A DNA stretch of 54,684 bases from Lactiplantibacillus daowaiensis (GCF_005405085.1 NZ_BJDJ01000021.1:1-54684), one strand, 5' to 3'; counted from the first letter of the stretch, positions 26,457-33,742 are shown. Numbers and translations are program-made. The notes: generated from the letters alone by a model not told the origin.

Positions 26457-26683
26457 GGTCATCCCTGCTTTCATTTTAATTGATACGCTTAGTATAGCGA
26501 GCCATCAACTGTCAAAAAAGTGGGGTTTAAAAAATTTTTTCTGAAGTTTTTTCAGATTTAGCTAAGTTCTGACTAACCGACCTTTTTTCTTAAAATTTCT
26601 CAGGTATCATTCAGTTATCGTTAGGGGCAAGCTTTACGCAAAGCTGGTATTCTAACATCATACCAATTAGGAGGTAACAGCTT

Positions 26684-26938
26684 ATGTTACTTGACCAAGA
26701 CTTAAAAATTAAAAACATTATCGCCGCGCAAATCGTAAGGGTCTTCTACCCTTACATTATTGCAAAAACTGAAACTGGCGAATATCTCTCTTTAAACATC
26801 TCTGACACGGAACACAATGACCCCTTATTCTGGGACGAGCTCCGCAGTATCTTAAAAGCCAAAATCTGGGTGCCAATCGGCAAGCACTACCACCAGCTCT
26901 TAGACAATGGCTGGATGGTCAATCAACCGGTTTATTAG
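26684..26938 (+). CDS. Conserved-looking hypothetical protein, 84 aa
   Basis: I do not recognise the family. The 84 residues are soluble, with a hydrophobic beta-rich first half (IVRVFYPYIIAKTETGEYLSL) and an aromatic C-terminus (GWMVNQPVY). AGGAGG lies 10 nt before the ATG, so it is very likely translated. Its leader holds two adjacent small hairpins, AGCTTT-ACGC-AAAGCT (about 26631-26646) and GGTAT...ATACC (about 26647-26665), just before the ribosome site. Confidence 0.65.
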   Translation: MLLDQDLKIKNIIAAQIVRVFYPYIIAKTETGEYLSLNISDTEHNDPLFWDELRSILKAKIWVPIGKHYHQLLDNGWMVNQPVY

Positions 26939-27066
26939 TTGCGGTAACGACTTAAAATAAGTCAGTATAAGCCATTTACTGACAGTTTGAGCTCATACCT
27001 AAGCGGTGTTTGACCGTTGTTTGCTGACCGATTACTGGACTTGTTATTTGACTAAGTATGAACACT
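26939..27066. other. Non-coding stretch with hairpins
   Basis: It follows the 84-residue gene and carries GTCAGTA/TACTGAC (near 26963-26983) and a longer-range TCATAC/GTATGA pair. No gene is supported. It ends in the terminator at 27067, so it may be the 3' part of the preceding transcript. Confidence 0.4.
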
Positions 27067-27109
27067 AAGGAACCGCCACCAATAAAAATTAGGTGGCGGT
27101 TCCTTTTAT
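27067..27109. terminator. Strong terminator hairpin
   Basis: AAGGAACCGCCACC (27067-27080) and GGTGGCGGTTCCTT (27092-27105) are perfectly paired, followed by TTTTA. Confidence 0.85.
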
Positions 27110-27132
27110 AACGCTTAAAATGTGTCATCTAC

Positions 27133-27329
27133 CTTAGCTGCAGATCAGCAGTCATGGAAGTCGCCGTACAAGTGGTGTTAGTTCGGCATGATTTTTGGCG
27201 GACTTACACCACCGACATCTTTGGTGATTGGTGAATTGTGCCAAGCACCAAAGTGAGGTTCGAGACCGGTCTTCAGGCTCGAACCGGTCGCCACGGCTAC
27301 TGGAATTACTGCTGACCGGAAGCAGCAAG
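27133..27329. ncRNA. Structured RNA-like element, copy A
   Basis: A nested fold can be drawn by eye. CTTAGCTGC/GCAGCAAG (27133-27141, 27322-27329), TCAGCAGT/ACTGCTGA (27145-27152, 27308-27315) and AGTCGCCGT/ACGGCTACT (27159-27167, 27293-27301) close the element. They enclose three hairpins: 27172-27212, 27219-27253 and 27257-27285. The same order of helices and a similar third loop (ACCG...GG) recur at 45.1 kb. No convincing protein is encoded. The strand is uncertain. It may belong to one of the Lactobacillales structured RNA families, but I cannot check. Confidence 0.5.
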
Positions 27330-27372
27330 CGTCTACAAACTACTGATTTTTCCAAACCTTTTGTTCAGTTAG

Positions 27373-28368
27373 TTAAATCGCATGTTCAGTTTGACCACCA
27401 TGTAGAATCGTCAACACATCATCGAGACTAATATCGACCATGTTCTTAACGGCCAAGTTGGTGTAAAAGCCCACGTGGGGCGTGATAATAACATTTGGCA
27501 TTTGCATCAATTGGGCAATCAGTGGATCTTGTAAGGGTTCACCTTGATGATTTTGGTTAAACAACGCCGCTTCACCTTCAACTGTATCTAACGCCGCCCC
27601 CGCTAATTGACCAGCTTTTAAAGCCGCAACTAAGGCTGACGTTACGATGACTGGGCCACGTGAGGCATTAATAATGAAAGCGTCCGGCTTCATTAAGCGC
27701 AACGCCGCTGCATCGATCAATGCTTTAGAGGTCTCATTTAAATCAACATGTAAAGTCACGACATCGGCTTGTTTTAATAAGTCTTCCTTAGTATCCACAT
27801 AAGTCAACACATCAGTTAATTCAGGGTGTCGGACCACATCATAAGCAATCACTTTAGCCCCTAACCCGTGGAACAAACGCGCTACAGTCCCACCGATTCG
27901 GCCGGCACCAATGACGCCAACTGTTAATGAGCGAATCTCACGGGCTTGTAACCCAGCCCAGCGGAAATCTTGTTGATTGATCCGTTGATCGAACAATTCT
28001 AGATTCCGAATCAACCGCATCGTTTGGGTCACAGCCATTTCAGCCACAGAGTTTGGTGAGTATGCCGGCACATTGGTCACCGTCAACCCGGCCGCTTTAG
28101 CTGCCGGAATATCAATCGTATCAACTCCAGCAGTTCGACTAGTAATTTGTTTCAAACCGGCAGCTGCTAATTGTTGGTAAACGGTCGGATCATCGCCAAT
28201 TGCACTGCGTTGTTGAATCACTAAGCCATCGTACCCCTTAGCTAAAGCCGCCGTATCAGGATGAAATTCCAAGTCATTCGTATCAACTTGTACCTCGTTT
28301 TTAGCTGCCCAAGCCTTAATTGCAGCCATTTCATCATCACGCACACTATACATTAAAATTTTAGTCAT
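27373..28368 (-). CDS. D-2-hydroxyacid dehydrogenase
   Basis: A 331-residue NAD-dependent dehydrogenase of the D-lactate/D-hydroxyisocaproate type. The catalytic Arg lies in SRTAGVDTIDI, the nucleotide fold is GVIGAGRIGGTVARLF, RGPVI and the acid VEGE follow, and the catalytic His is in ITPHVGFYT. It reduces 2-oxo acids to D-2-hydroxy acids. It overlaps the aminotransferase stop by one base (TAATG), so the pair works in sequence. Given the aromatic leader peptide upstream, aryl-pyruvates (giving phenyl-, hydroxyphenyl- or indole-lactate) are the likely substrates, by inference. Confidence 0.9.
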   Translation of the reverse strand: MTKILMYSVRDDEMAAIKAWAAKNEVQVDTNDLEFHPDTAALAKGYDGLVIQQRSAIGDDPTVYQQLAAAGLKQITSRTAGVDTIDIPAAKAAGLTVTNVPAYSPNSVAEMAVTQTMRLIRNLELFDQRINQQDFRWAGLQAREIRSLTVGVIGAGRIGGTVARLFHGLGAKVIAYDVVRHPELTDVLTYVDTKEDLLKQADVVTLHVDLNETSKALIDAAALRLMKPDAFIINASRGPVIVTSALVAALKAGQLAGAALDTVEGEAALFNQNHQGEPLQDPLIAQLMQMPNVIITPHVGFYTNLAVKNMVDISLDDVLTILHGGQTEHAI

Positions 28369-29567
28369 TAGTTTGCCTCCGTTGTGGCTTGTTTTGCTGC
28401 GACATATTGACCGATTCGATCAACGGCCGTCTTTAAGTCAGTCATCGAAGCGGCATAACTGATACGCACATAACCTTCACCGCCAGGGCCAAAGGAACTC
28501 CCTGGAATCAATGCAACACGCGCATCGTGGGCCAATTCACGACAGAAGGCCATGCTATCTTGTGGTAATCCAGCTGGAATTTTACTGAATAAGTAGAAGG
28601 CGCCTTCCGGTTTGGCTGACTTGAAACCGAGTTTGTCTAACCCAGCGTATAAAAAGTCGCGGCGCGTTTGGTATTCTTTTTTCATCACTTGGGCATCATC
28701 TAAGCCATGACTTAATGCTTCAGTGGCCGCGGCTTGAGCATTGGCAGTCGTCGTTGTAACAGTGAATTGATGGATCTTGCCTAATTGTGTCGTAATTGCC
28801 TTGGGTGCACACATGATACCGATCCGCCAGCCGGTCATCGCATGGGACTTGGAGACCCCGTTAAGTAAAATCGTTTGCTCTGGTAAGTATTTGGCAATCG
28901 AAACATGGGTATCCCCATAAGTCAGTTCACTGTAAATCTCGTCAGATAACACAAAGACTGGTTGATCCGCTAAGACGGCAGCTAAAGCTTGCAAATCAGC
29001 CGCATGATACGTGACCCCCGTAGGATTGGATGGGAAGTTTAGGACAACCGCTTTAGCTTTGGGATGATCAGCTAACGTTTGTTTGAGTTGAGCTGGTGAC
29101 AAGACAAAGTTATTAGCCGACGTATCCATGAAGACTGGCGTGGCGCCAGCTAATTTCGCAATTGCAATGTAAAGTGGAAAAATCGGGGTCGGAATCAAAA
29201 CTTCATCACCGGGATTTAAAATTGAACTCAATGCGGTGTAAATCCCACCAGTCGCACCCGCCGTAATGATAACTTCACTTTCAGGATCGTAATGAACATC
29301 ATACTTGGTTGCTAAGAAATTGGCCGCTGCTTGCCGTAATGCTAAGGTCCCATTGGACGGCGCATAGTGACTTTCATTATTTTCAATACTCTTAACGGCC
29401 GCTGCTTTCACATGTTCAGGTGTATTAAAATCAGGTTCACCTAACGTTAACCGAACAATCCCTGGAATATTTGCAATTTCTGCGTTGAACGCTAAAATAT
29501 CCGATGGTTGAATTTCCGCTAACCGATTATTCATATGTTGGACCAAAGTTTCACTATCAATAGACAT
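28368..29567 (-). CDS. Class I aminotransferase, probably aromatic (AraT/PatA-like)
   Basis: A 399-residue PLP aminotransferase of the AraT/PatA branch. Conserved features are RLTLGEPDFNTPEHV, GATGGIYTAL, NFPSNPTGV, SDEIYSELTY, the PLP lysine in NGVSKSHAMTGWRIG and the C-terminal YVRISYA. The ATG at 29567 follows GGAGG by 8 nt; the apparent earlier start lies on that site. Sequence alone does not separate aromatic from N-acetyl-DAP aminotransferases. The FYFWYF leader peptide argues for aromatic substrates. First gene of the operon. Confidence 0.88.
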   Translation of the reverse strand: MSIDSETLVQHMNNRLAEIQPSDILAFNAEIANIPGIVRLTLGEPDFNTPEHVKAAAVKSIENNESHYAPSNGTLALRQAAANFLATKYDVHYDPESEVIITAGATGGIYTALSSILNPGDEVLIPTPIFPLYIAIAKLAGATPVFMDTSANNFVLSPAQLKQTLADHPKAKAVVLNFPSNPTGVTYHAADLQALAAVLADQPVFVLSDEIYSELTYGDTHVSIAKYLPEQTILLNGVSKSHAMTGWRIGIMCAPKAITTQLGKIHQFTVTTTTANAQAAATEALSHGLDDAQVMKKEYQTRRDFLYAGLDKLGFKSAKPEGAFYLFSKIPAGLPQDSMAFCRELAHDARVALIPGSSFGPGGEGYVRISYAASMTDLKTAVDRIGQYVAAKQATTEAN

Positions 29568-29610
29568 AGGCCAAGCCTCCAAATTTATTTAACTGGTAAC
29601 AAGTTAAGTC

Positions 29611-29656
29611 AACAAAAAACGCATCCCAACTGGAAGACGGTTCCAAGGGATGCGTT
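29611..29656 (-). terminator. Attenuator terminator of the aminotransferase operon
   Basis: On the minus strand AACGCATCCC (29647-29656) and GGGATGCGTT (29618-29627) pair perfectly and are followed by TTTTTG. The competing antiterminator pairs TTCCAAGGG (29687-29695) with CCCTTGGAA (29641-29649), sharing CCC with the terminator stem. It lies 44 nt before the aminotransferase ATG. Confidence 0.85.
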
Positions 29657-29797
29657 AAAAATAACGTCGGTTTAAGATGAGCGCCGCCCTTGGAATTTTA
29701 AACATCCATGGGCGCCATTGAATCACAAAAAGCTTTTGGCAACCGCATCGATGCAAACATCGAAGTCGTGTTTGCACCTAAGCTGCGGGCACAAACA
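29657..29797 (-). promoter_or_regulatory. Leader RNA between leader peptide and attenuator
   Basis: It contains mutually exclusive pairings: GTGTTTG with CAAACAC, or TGCAAACA with TGTTTGCA. TGATTCAATGG (29716-29726) pairs with CCATTGAATCA inside the leader frame, and CCAAAAG (29733-29739) pairs with CTTTTGG in the aromatic codon run. A strong GCGCC...GGCGC hairpin would sequester the antiterminator arm. No canonical T-box (GGGTGGNACC) or lysine riboswitch core is present. Confidence 0.65.
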
Positions 29798-29857
29798 CTA
29801 GCGAAAATACCAAAAGTAAAAGCTAGTCTTTAGTTTTTGATTCAATGGTAATGACAT
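29798..29857 (-). CDS. Aromatic leader peptide (19 codons)
   Basis: ATG at 29857, stop TAG at 29798-29800. The product is MSLPLNQKLKTSFYFWYFR. The run F-Y-F-W-Y-F covers all three aromatic amino acids and directly precedes Arg and the stop. GAGGAG lies 10 nt before the ATG, and a near-consensus promoter lies 30 nt upstream. The codon run overlaps bases that can pair with downstream leader RNA, which is the hallmark of ribosome-mediated attenuation of amino acid operons. Such leaders for aromatic aminotransferase genes in lactobacilli are not something I know as described. Confidence 0.75.
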   Translation of the reverse strand: MSLPLNQKLKTSFYFWYFR

Positions 29858-29889
29858 ATAGCATTAACTCCTCATCAATTTATAATCTA

Positions 29890-29918
29890 ACTATAACAAT
29901 CCGAATTCAGACTGTCAA
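29890..29918 (-). promoter_or_regulatory. Promoter of the aminotransferase operon
   Basis: On the minus strand TTGACA (29913-29918), 17-nt spacer, TATAGT (29890-29895). Transcription would start near 29883, giving a roughly 315-nt untranslated leader. The divergent HAD gene has its own extended -10, TTTGCTATACT (29926-29936). Confidence 0.85.
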
Positions 29919-29968
29919 CGGGGAATTTGCTATACTGAAGTTAATTCATGGCGAAAGGAAGATGATTA

Positions 29969-30592
29969 ATGACTTACCGTGCTTTAATCTTTGATATTGA
30001 TGGTACCTTAACCAATAGCCAACCCGCTTATGCGCGCGTGATGCGCGAAGTACTAGCTGGTTATGGCAAACCGTTTACCGATGCTGACGCCCAAACCACA
30101 TTTCCGATGTCGGCCGAACAGGCGATGGCGCATCTTGGCATTGCGGCTGACGATTTCGATAAATTTCAGGCGAGCTATGAGGCCGTTATGGCCCATCACT
30201 ATACTGATATTACATTATACGATGGCATCGACGACTTGTTCAGTCAGTTGCCTAATGATTTAAAAATCGGCATCGTCACTTCCCAACGTCACAACGAAAT
30301 CGACGCCGGGATGGCACAATACGCCATCATGGATCGCATGTCCGTGGTCATTGGCGCCGATGATACGCCGAAGCGCAAGCCGGATCCATTACCATTACTA
30401 ACTGCCCTAGAAAAACTAAACGTTGCCCCTAGCGACGCTTTATTTGTCGGTGATTCATTGAGCGACGAACAAACTGCCGCGGCAGCTAAAGTCGACTTTG
30501 GTTTGGCGGTTTGGGGGATGGACCCGAACGCTGACCATCAAATAACCGCCTATCGCTTTGATAATCCGCTAGATATTTTACGCGTCTTTTAG
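29969..30592 (+). CDS. HAD-superfamily hydrolase (phosphoglycolate phosphatase-like)
   Basis: A 207-residue HAD phosphatase. Motif I is FDIDGTLTNSQ, motif II the Thr/Ser in IVTSQRH, motif III the Lys in PKRKPDP and motif IV VGDSLSDEQTA, with a helical cap between motifs I and II. It resembles PGP/beta-phosphoglucomutase-like proteins; the substrate is unknown. AAAGGAAG precedes the ATG. Divergent from the aminotransferase operon. Confidence 0.88.
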   Translation: MTYRALIFDIDGTLTNSQPAYARVMREVLAGYGKPFTDADAQTTFPMSAEQAMAHLGIAADDFDKFQASYEAVMAHHYTDITLYDGIDDLFSQLPNDLKIGIVTSQRHNEIDAGMAQYAIMDRMSVVIGADDTPKRKPDPLPLLTALEKLNVAPSDALFVGDSLSDEQTAAAAKVDFGLAVWGMDPNADHQITAYRFDNPLDILRVF

Positions 30593-30642
30593 GTCTGGCA
30601 AGCTCATTATTATTAAATACGAAACAACTTAAGCTAAAGCTA

Positions 30643-30689
30643 AAAATAGTGGTCATATGAAAGTTCGCCTTTCATATGACCACTATTTT
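30643..30689. terminator. Bidirectional terminator
   Basis: AAAATAGTGGTCATATGAAAG pairs with its complement ending in CACTATTTT around a short loop; perfect arms of about 20 bp. Confidence 0.9.
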
Positions 30690-30757
30690 GTCGTGCCTTT
30701 TTATGGTTGAAACGTAGTCCAATCGGTAGTTTGTGCCGCTTGGATTACGCTAAATTT

Positions 30758-31606
30758 CTAGTAAGTCGACCGCGTAGGCGTAGCATCGGATTCCCGATCT
30801 TCAAACGCCACTTGGGCAGTGACTTGGTATTCACCAGGTTGTTCGATCGTTGACGTCCGCCCAGCGATTTTCTCCATCCCACCGGTAATTAACGTCGATG
30901 CCAAATATAACTTGTAATCTTCATGCGCATCATGCACATCAGTCAAGCCAACCCGCGTAATGTGACCAACTGGCAATTGATCAATTTGATTGATTCCTGC
31001 ATAAATGACCAACTTGTGATTTTCCAATTTCAATTGTGAAAATGGGATCTGGATACCTTGGCCAATCGCACTGACTGGTTCACCGGTTGCCCGCACTTGC
31101 TTCATAATAGCCGCATCGCTCATGCCACCATAATCCAAACGCACAATATTAGCTGCTTGTAATTGATCAACGATTTGATGGACGTTTTCTTCTTCTGCCC
31201 GCGATGTTTTAACTGCCGCTGGTAACAACTCTTGCCCATCAAAAATCCCATTAGCTGGAATATAAGGTTGGTTTTGGTTCCCCATTGCCGCTTGTTTTTC
31301 CGCCGCAACGGCTTCCTTAGGCTTCCCACCTAATAGCTTTTCAATCTTAGGTGACAAATCAAAGGGTGGCTTCTTTTCGGTGAAATAGTAAAAAATATTC
31401 AACATCAAGAAGTAGATGACAACTAGGAAAACTAGCATGTAAATAATCCCACGCAGCCAACTCCCGTTTTGCATTAACCGCACCGCCACATAGCCAAGAT
31501 AACAATTCCCAGCCGCACCGAGTAACGTGTAAATCTGATTTTTGATCTTAACGTTAACGTTGACGTAGCCTAAGGCATGATTAATCATATCTAAAATACT
31601 AAACAT
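30758..31606 (-). CDS. Unknown membrane protein, 282 aa
   Basis: Two or three membrane segments lie in the first ~75 residues (YTLLGAAGNCYLGYVAVRLM and GIIYMLVFLVVIYFLMLNIFYYF). They are followed by a hydrophilic cytoplasmic-type domain with no motif I can place. The ribosome site GGAGG is embedded in the last codons of the preceding Ser/Asp-rich gene (3-nt gap), so the two are translated as a unit. I do not recognise the family; an uncharacterised Lactobacillaceae DUF is likely. Confidence 0.7.
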   Translation of the reverse strand: MFSILDMINHALGYVNVNVKIKNQIYTLLGAAGNCYLGYVAVRLMQNGSWLRGIIYMLVFLVVIYFLMLNIFYYFTEKKPPFDLSPKIEKLLGGKPKEAVAAEKQAAMGNQNQPYIPANGIFDGQELLPAAVKTSRAEEENVHQIVDQLQAANIVRLDYGGMSDAAIMKQVRATGEPVSAIGQGIQIPFSQLKLENHKLVIYAGINQIDQLPVGHITRVGLTDVHDAHEDYKLYLASTLITGGMEKIAGRTSTIEQPGEYQVTAQVAFEDRESDATPTRSTY

Positions 31607-31609
31607 TGA

Positions 31610-32143
31610 TTATTCGCCTCCGTCATCAGTACTAGTGTCAGTCGTTGTATCCGTTGTCGCGCTTTGGGTCGTCGCACTCGACGCTTTTTTGCTGCTTGAA
31701 GAAGCTTCGGTCGTGTCCGTGCTACTTTCGTCGGTCGTATCATCAGTCGTATCTGTGGTGCTGGATGTCTTCTTAGCACTAGATTGCGCGGTGGTACTAT
31801 TTTTCTTTGCTGATGAGCTACTTGCTTCAGTCGTGTCATCACTTGAACTGCTGCTAGAGCTGTCATCTGAACTACTGTCTTGTGAACTCGAATCATCACT
31901 CGATGAGTCGCTACTGCTCTTATCTTTGCTGCTATCATCCGAGCTACTATTCTTATCACTCGGTTTATTTTTATCGCTGCCACTGGTGCTAGTCGTTGAC
32001 GTTTGGACCACACTGGAACTGGTAGCCGAAGCCCCATTGACCGTATGGGTGGTCTTGTTAACAACGACGTTGGTCGCGCCGAGTGCTAACACAATTGATA
32101 CAATTGCAAATGGTGATATAAATGGCGGTGTCCGATAAGCCAT
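31610..32143 (-). CDS. Ser/Asp/Thr-rich membrane-anchored protein, 177 aa
   Basis: The protein begins MAYRTPPFISPFAIVSIVLALGA, a single membrane helix or signal anchor. About 130 residues of low-complexity Ser, Asp, Thr and Lys follow, with repeated SSDDSSS and TDTT blocks, ending DDGGE. There is no LPxTG motif or cleavage signal I trust, so it is probably an anchored spacer on the cell surface. The ATG at 32143 has AGAAGGG 9 nt upstream; two earlier in-frame starts lie on that site. The long open frames on the opposite strand here are by-products of the repetitive codons. Confidence 0.75.
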   Translation of the reverse strand: MAYRTPPFISPFAIVSIVLALGATNVVVNKTTHTVNGASATSSSVVQTSTTSTSGSDKNKPSDKNSSSDDSSKDKSSSDSSSDDSSSQDSSSDDSSSSSSSDDTTEASSSSAKKNSTTAQSSAKKTSSTTDTTDDTTDESSTDTTEASSSSKKASSATTQSATTDTTTDTSTDDGGE

Positions 32144-32279
32144 CGATGTCATTCCCTTCTGATTCAATTATCCGTTCTTCTTATCTCGAAACTCTATTTA
32201 ACCATGGAACCATTAAAACTGCATTAATTATCCTCGAAATTAATAAACTCTTTAGCAAGCCACTTCAACGCCTGATACG

Positions 32280-32302
32280 AAAAAAGCCGACCCTAGTCAG
32301 CT
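32280..32302 (-). terminator. Terminator after the Fur-family gene
   Basis: On the minus strand AGCTGAC (32296-32302) pairs with GTCGGCT (32285-32291) with one wobble and runs into TTTTTT. The left arm contains the stop codon region. Confidence 0.7.
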
Positions 32303-32745
32303 TTCACTTGAGCGGCCTGCTTAGCCGTACAATCCGCGCATAAGCCATAAATTTCGATACGGTGACCCGTAATCGTACAGCCGGGTAACTGCGCCACATA
32401 GTCATCCAGTGGACATTCTTGCAATTCCATCACGCGACCACAATTTGAACAAACAAAGTGATGATGATGTTGATGATTAAAATCACATTGATATTTAACT
32501 AAGGTTTGCTTGGCTTGTGACTTTAATTCAAGCAACCCCAGCGTCTCAAACTCTTTGATATTACGATAAATCGTATTATGACTCATCCCAGCAAATAACG
32601 TCCGCATATGATCATCGACAGCCGAAATCGCCACATAGTGATCTTGATAGGTCACTAAATAATCCAACAGGGCTTGCCGTTGTTTGGTAATTTTTAACTG
32701 ATTGCGACGCAAAATTGCCACCGCTTGTTCTAACGTTGAGTCCAT
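32293..32745 (-). CDS. Fur-family metalloregulator (Fur/Zur/PerR)
   Basis: A 150-residue regulator. The winged helix spans residues ~10-80, with ITKQRQALLDYL and HNTIYRNIKEFETLGLLEL. The metal-binding half has HHHHFVCSNCGRVMEL and GLCADC, giving the two CxxC pairs of the structural zinc site. Which metal or peroxide it senses cannot be decided. A 7-1-7 inverted repeat before the gene, closest to the Zur consensus, suggests autoregulation and favours a zinc role slightly. Confidence 0.9.
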   Translation of the reverse strand: MDSTLEQAVAILRRNQLKITKQRQALLDYLVTYQDHYVAISAVDDHMRTLFAGMSHNTIYRNIKEFETLGLLELKSQAKQTLVKYQCDFNHQHHHHFVCSNCGRVMELQECPLDDYVAQLPGCTITGHRIEIYGLCADCTAKQAAQVKAD

Positions 32746-32767
32746 CTAGGTGCGCCCCCTGTGCAGT

Positions 32768-32788
32768 AAATCATAATCATTACTATTT
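32768..32788. promoter_or_regulatory. Fur/Zur-type box before the Fur-family gene
   Basis: AAATCATAATCATTACTATTT. The core TCATAAT-C-ATTACTA matches the Bacillus Zur pattern TCGTAATNATTACGA at 12 of 14 arm positions, and Fur or PerR boxes somewhat less. Confidence 0.6.
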
Positions 32789-32817
32789 AGTGTAGCATAT
32801 CTAGGGTGCAAAAGATA

Positions 32818-33381
32818 TTACGCGACCCGATATTTAGCCACGAGCGCATCCAGTGCAACCGCTGTTTGTTGCCAATCATCATTGACGATGACTTGCGCGT
32901 GTCCCACTAGTCCTACTGGCAATTGTTGGTCCCGTTCATATTCATCACTGGCCACCCGTTGTTGAATGCGTTCAGTGGCATCGCCACGCTGCGTTAACCG
33001 TTCGATTAAAGCCGCTTGCTGCGTGACCTCTAAATAAATCACCACTGCTTGATCACCTAGCGCTTTAACATAAGTTTCAGCACCAGCCGTATCTAACACG
33101 ATACTGATCAGTGGTGACGTTTGCCAGGCCGCAGCCAGCCCCTCACGTGACGACCCATATTGATTGCCACTGTAGGTCACATGCTCTAAATAATGTTTGG
33201 TCGCAAAACTAGCCGGCGTTTCAAAATAATAATCACGATTATTCACTTCACCGTCGCGTGGTGCCCGAGTTGTGTGGGTAATCACTTGTGGAATCTGATA
33301 GTTTTCTAGTAAGTAGCGACAAACCGTTGTTTTGCCACTGCCGGTTGGTCCAGTTACGACCAAAACGCGTTGGGTAGTCAT
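32818..33381 (-). CDS. Guanylate-kinase-like P-loop protein
   Basis: A 187-residue P-loop protein related to guanylate kinase: Walker A GPTGSGKTTVCRYLL, then THTTRAPRDGEVNNRDYYFET (the GMP-binding TTRxxR-x-GE motif). It is shorter and more divergent than a housekeeping Gmk, so it is likely a paralogue rather than the essential enzyme; substrate not known. AGGAG precedes the ATG. Confidence 0.8.
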   Translation of the reverse strand: MTTQRVLVVTGPTGSGKTTVCRYLLENYQIPQVITHTTRAPRDGEVNNRDYYFETPASFATKHYLEHVTYSGNQYGSSREGLAAAWQTSPLISIVLDTAGAETYVKALGDQAVVIYLEVTQQAALIERLTQRGDATERIQQRVASDEYERDQQLPVGLVGHAQVIVNDDWQQTAVALDALVAKYRVA

Positions 33382-33436
33382 GAGTTAAGATCTCCTAAAT
33401 TCGTTTAAATTTACACAAAGTTGTAAGGCTTTTCAT

Positions 33437-33523
33437 TTGCATTATATCAAGGAACCGCGTATAGTGATTAAATTGTAAGGTTCATAGATGATGTAAGCAT
33501 CTCGTAGCAAAACCAAACAATTT
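33437..33523 (+). promoter_or_regulatory. Promoter and structured leader of the 49-residue gene
   Basis: TTGCAT (33437-33442), 17 nt, TATAGT (33460-33465). The leader folds AAATTGT/ACAATTT (33470-33476, 33517-33523) and GGTT/AACC (33479-33482, 33511-33514), with a symmetric AA/AA internal loop, and an inner AGATG/CATCT hairpin. The ribosome site GGGAG follows 8 nt after it. Confidence 0.6.
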
Positions 33524-33544
33524 CCATGAAGGGAGTTTTGTCAA

Positions 33545-33694
33545 ATGAAATTTCAAACAACTAACAGCTGGTTCAGTATCGTATTGGATACCCAGCGACA
33601 ATTATTTGTTGCAACTGACAAACTTCATCCAGAATTGCGCGCTGAAGGCGTAACAATCGAAGATGCAGTTGCTAACTTAAAAACGCAAGCCTAA
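33545..33694 (+). CDS. Small hypothetical protein, 49 aa
   Basis: The frame reads MKFQTTNSWFSIVLDTQRQL... and ends NLKTQA. It is soluble and mixed alpha/beta in appearance, with no recognised family. Support comes from a promoter, the GAAGGGAG ribosome site 10 nt before the ATG and a strong terminator at 33743. The structured leader upstream is out of proportion to a gene this small. Confidence 0.7.
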   Translation: MKFQTTNSWFSIVLDTQRQLFVATDKLHPELRAEGVTIEDAVANLKTQA

Positions 33695-33742
33695 ATATCG
33701 ATTTAATTAACTTAAATAATTAAAGATTCACTGGGTAGTTTA

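Noticed and set aside
27152..27431. Small frames of 67 codons on both strands in the copy A region
   Set aside because: Neither has a ribosome site, and both run through the paired helices of the structured element; compositional chance is the simpler reading.
29583..29890. T-box or lysine riboswitch as the leader of the aminotransferase operon
   Set aside because: No GGGTGGNACC T-box core, no UGG bulge that could pair with a tRNA end, and no lysine aptamer core. The aromatic codon run and frame explain the leader better.
31635..32138. 167-codon plus-strand open frame opposite the Ser/Asp-rich gene
   Set aside because: It is a by-product of repeated Ser and Asp codons on the other strand. 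Its Val/Leu/Ser-rich product and lack of a ribosome site do not support a gene.
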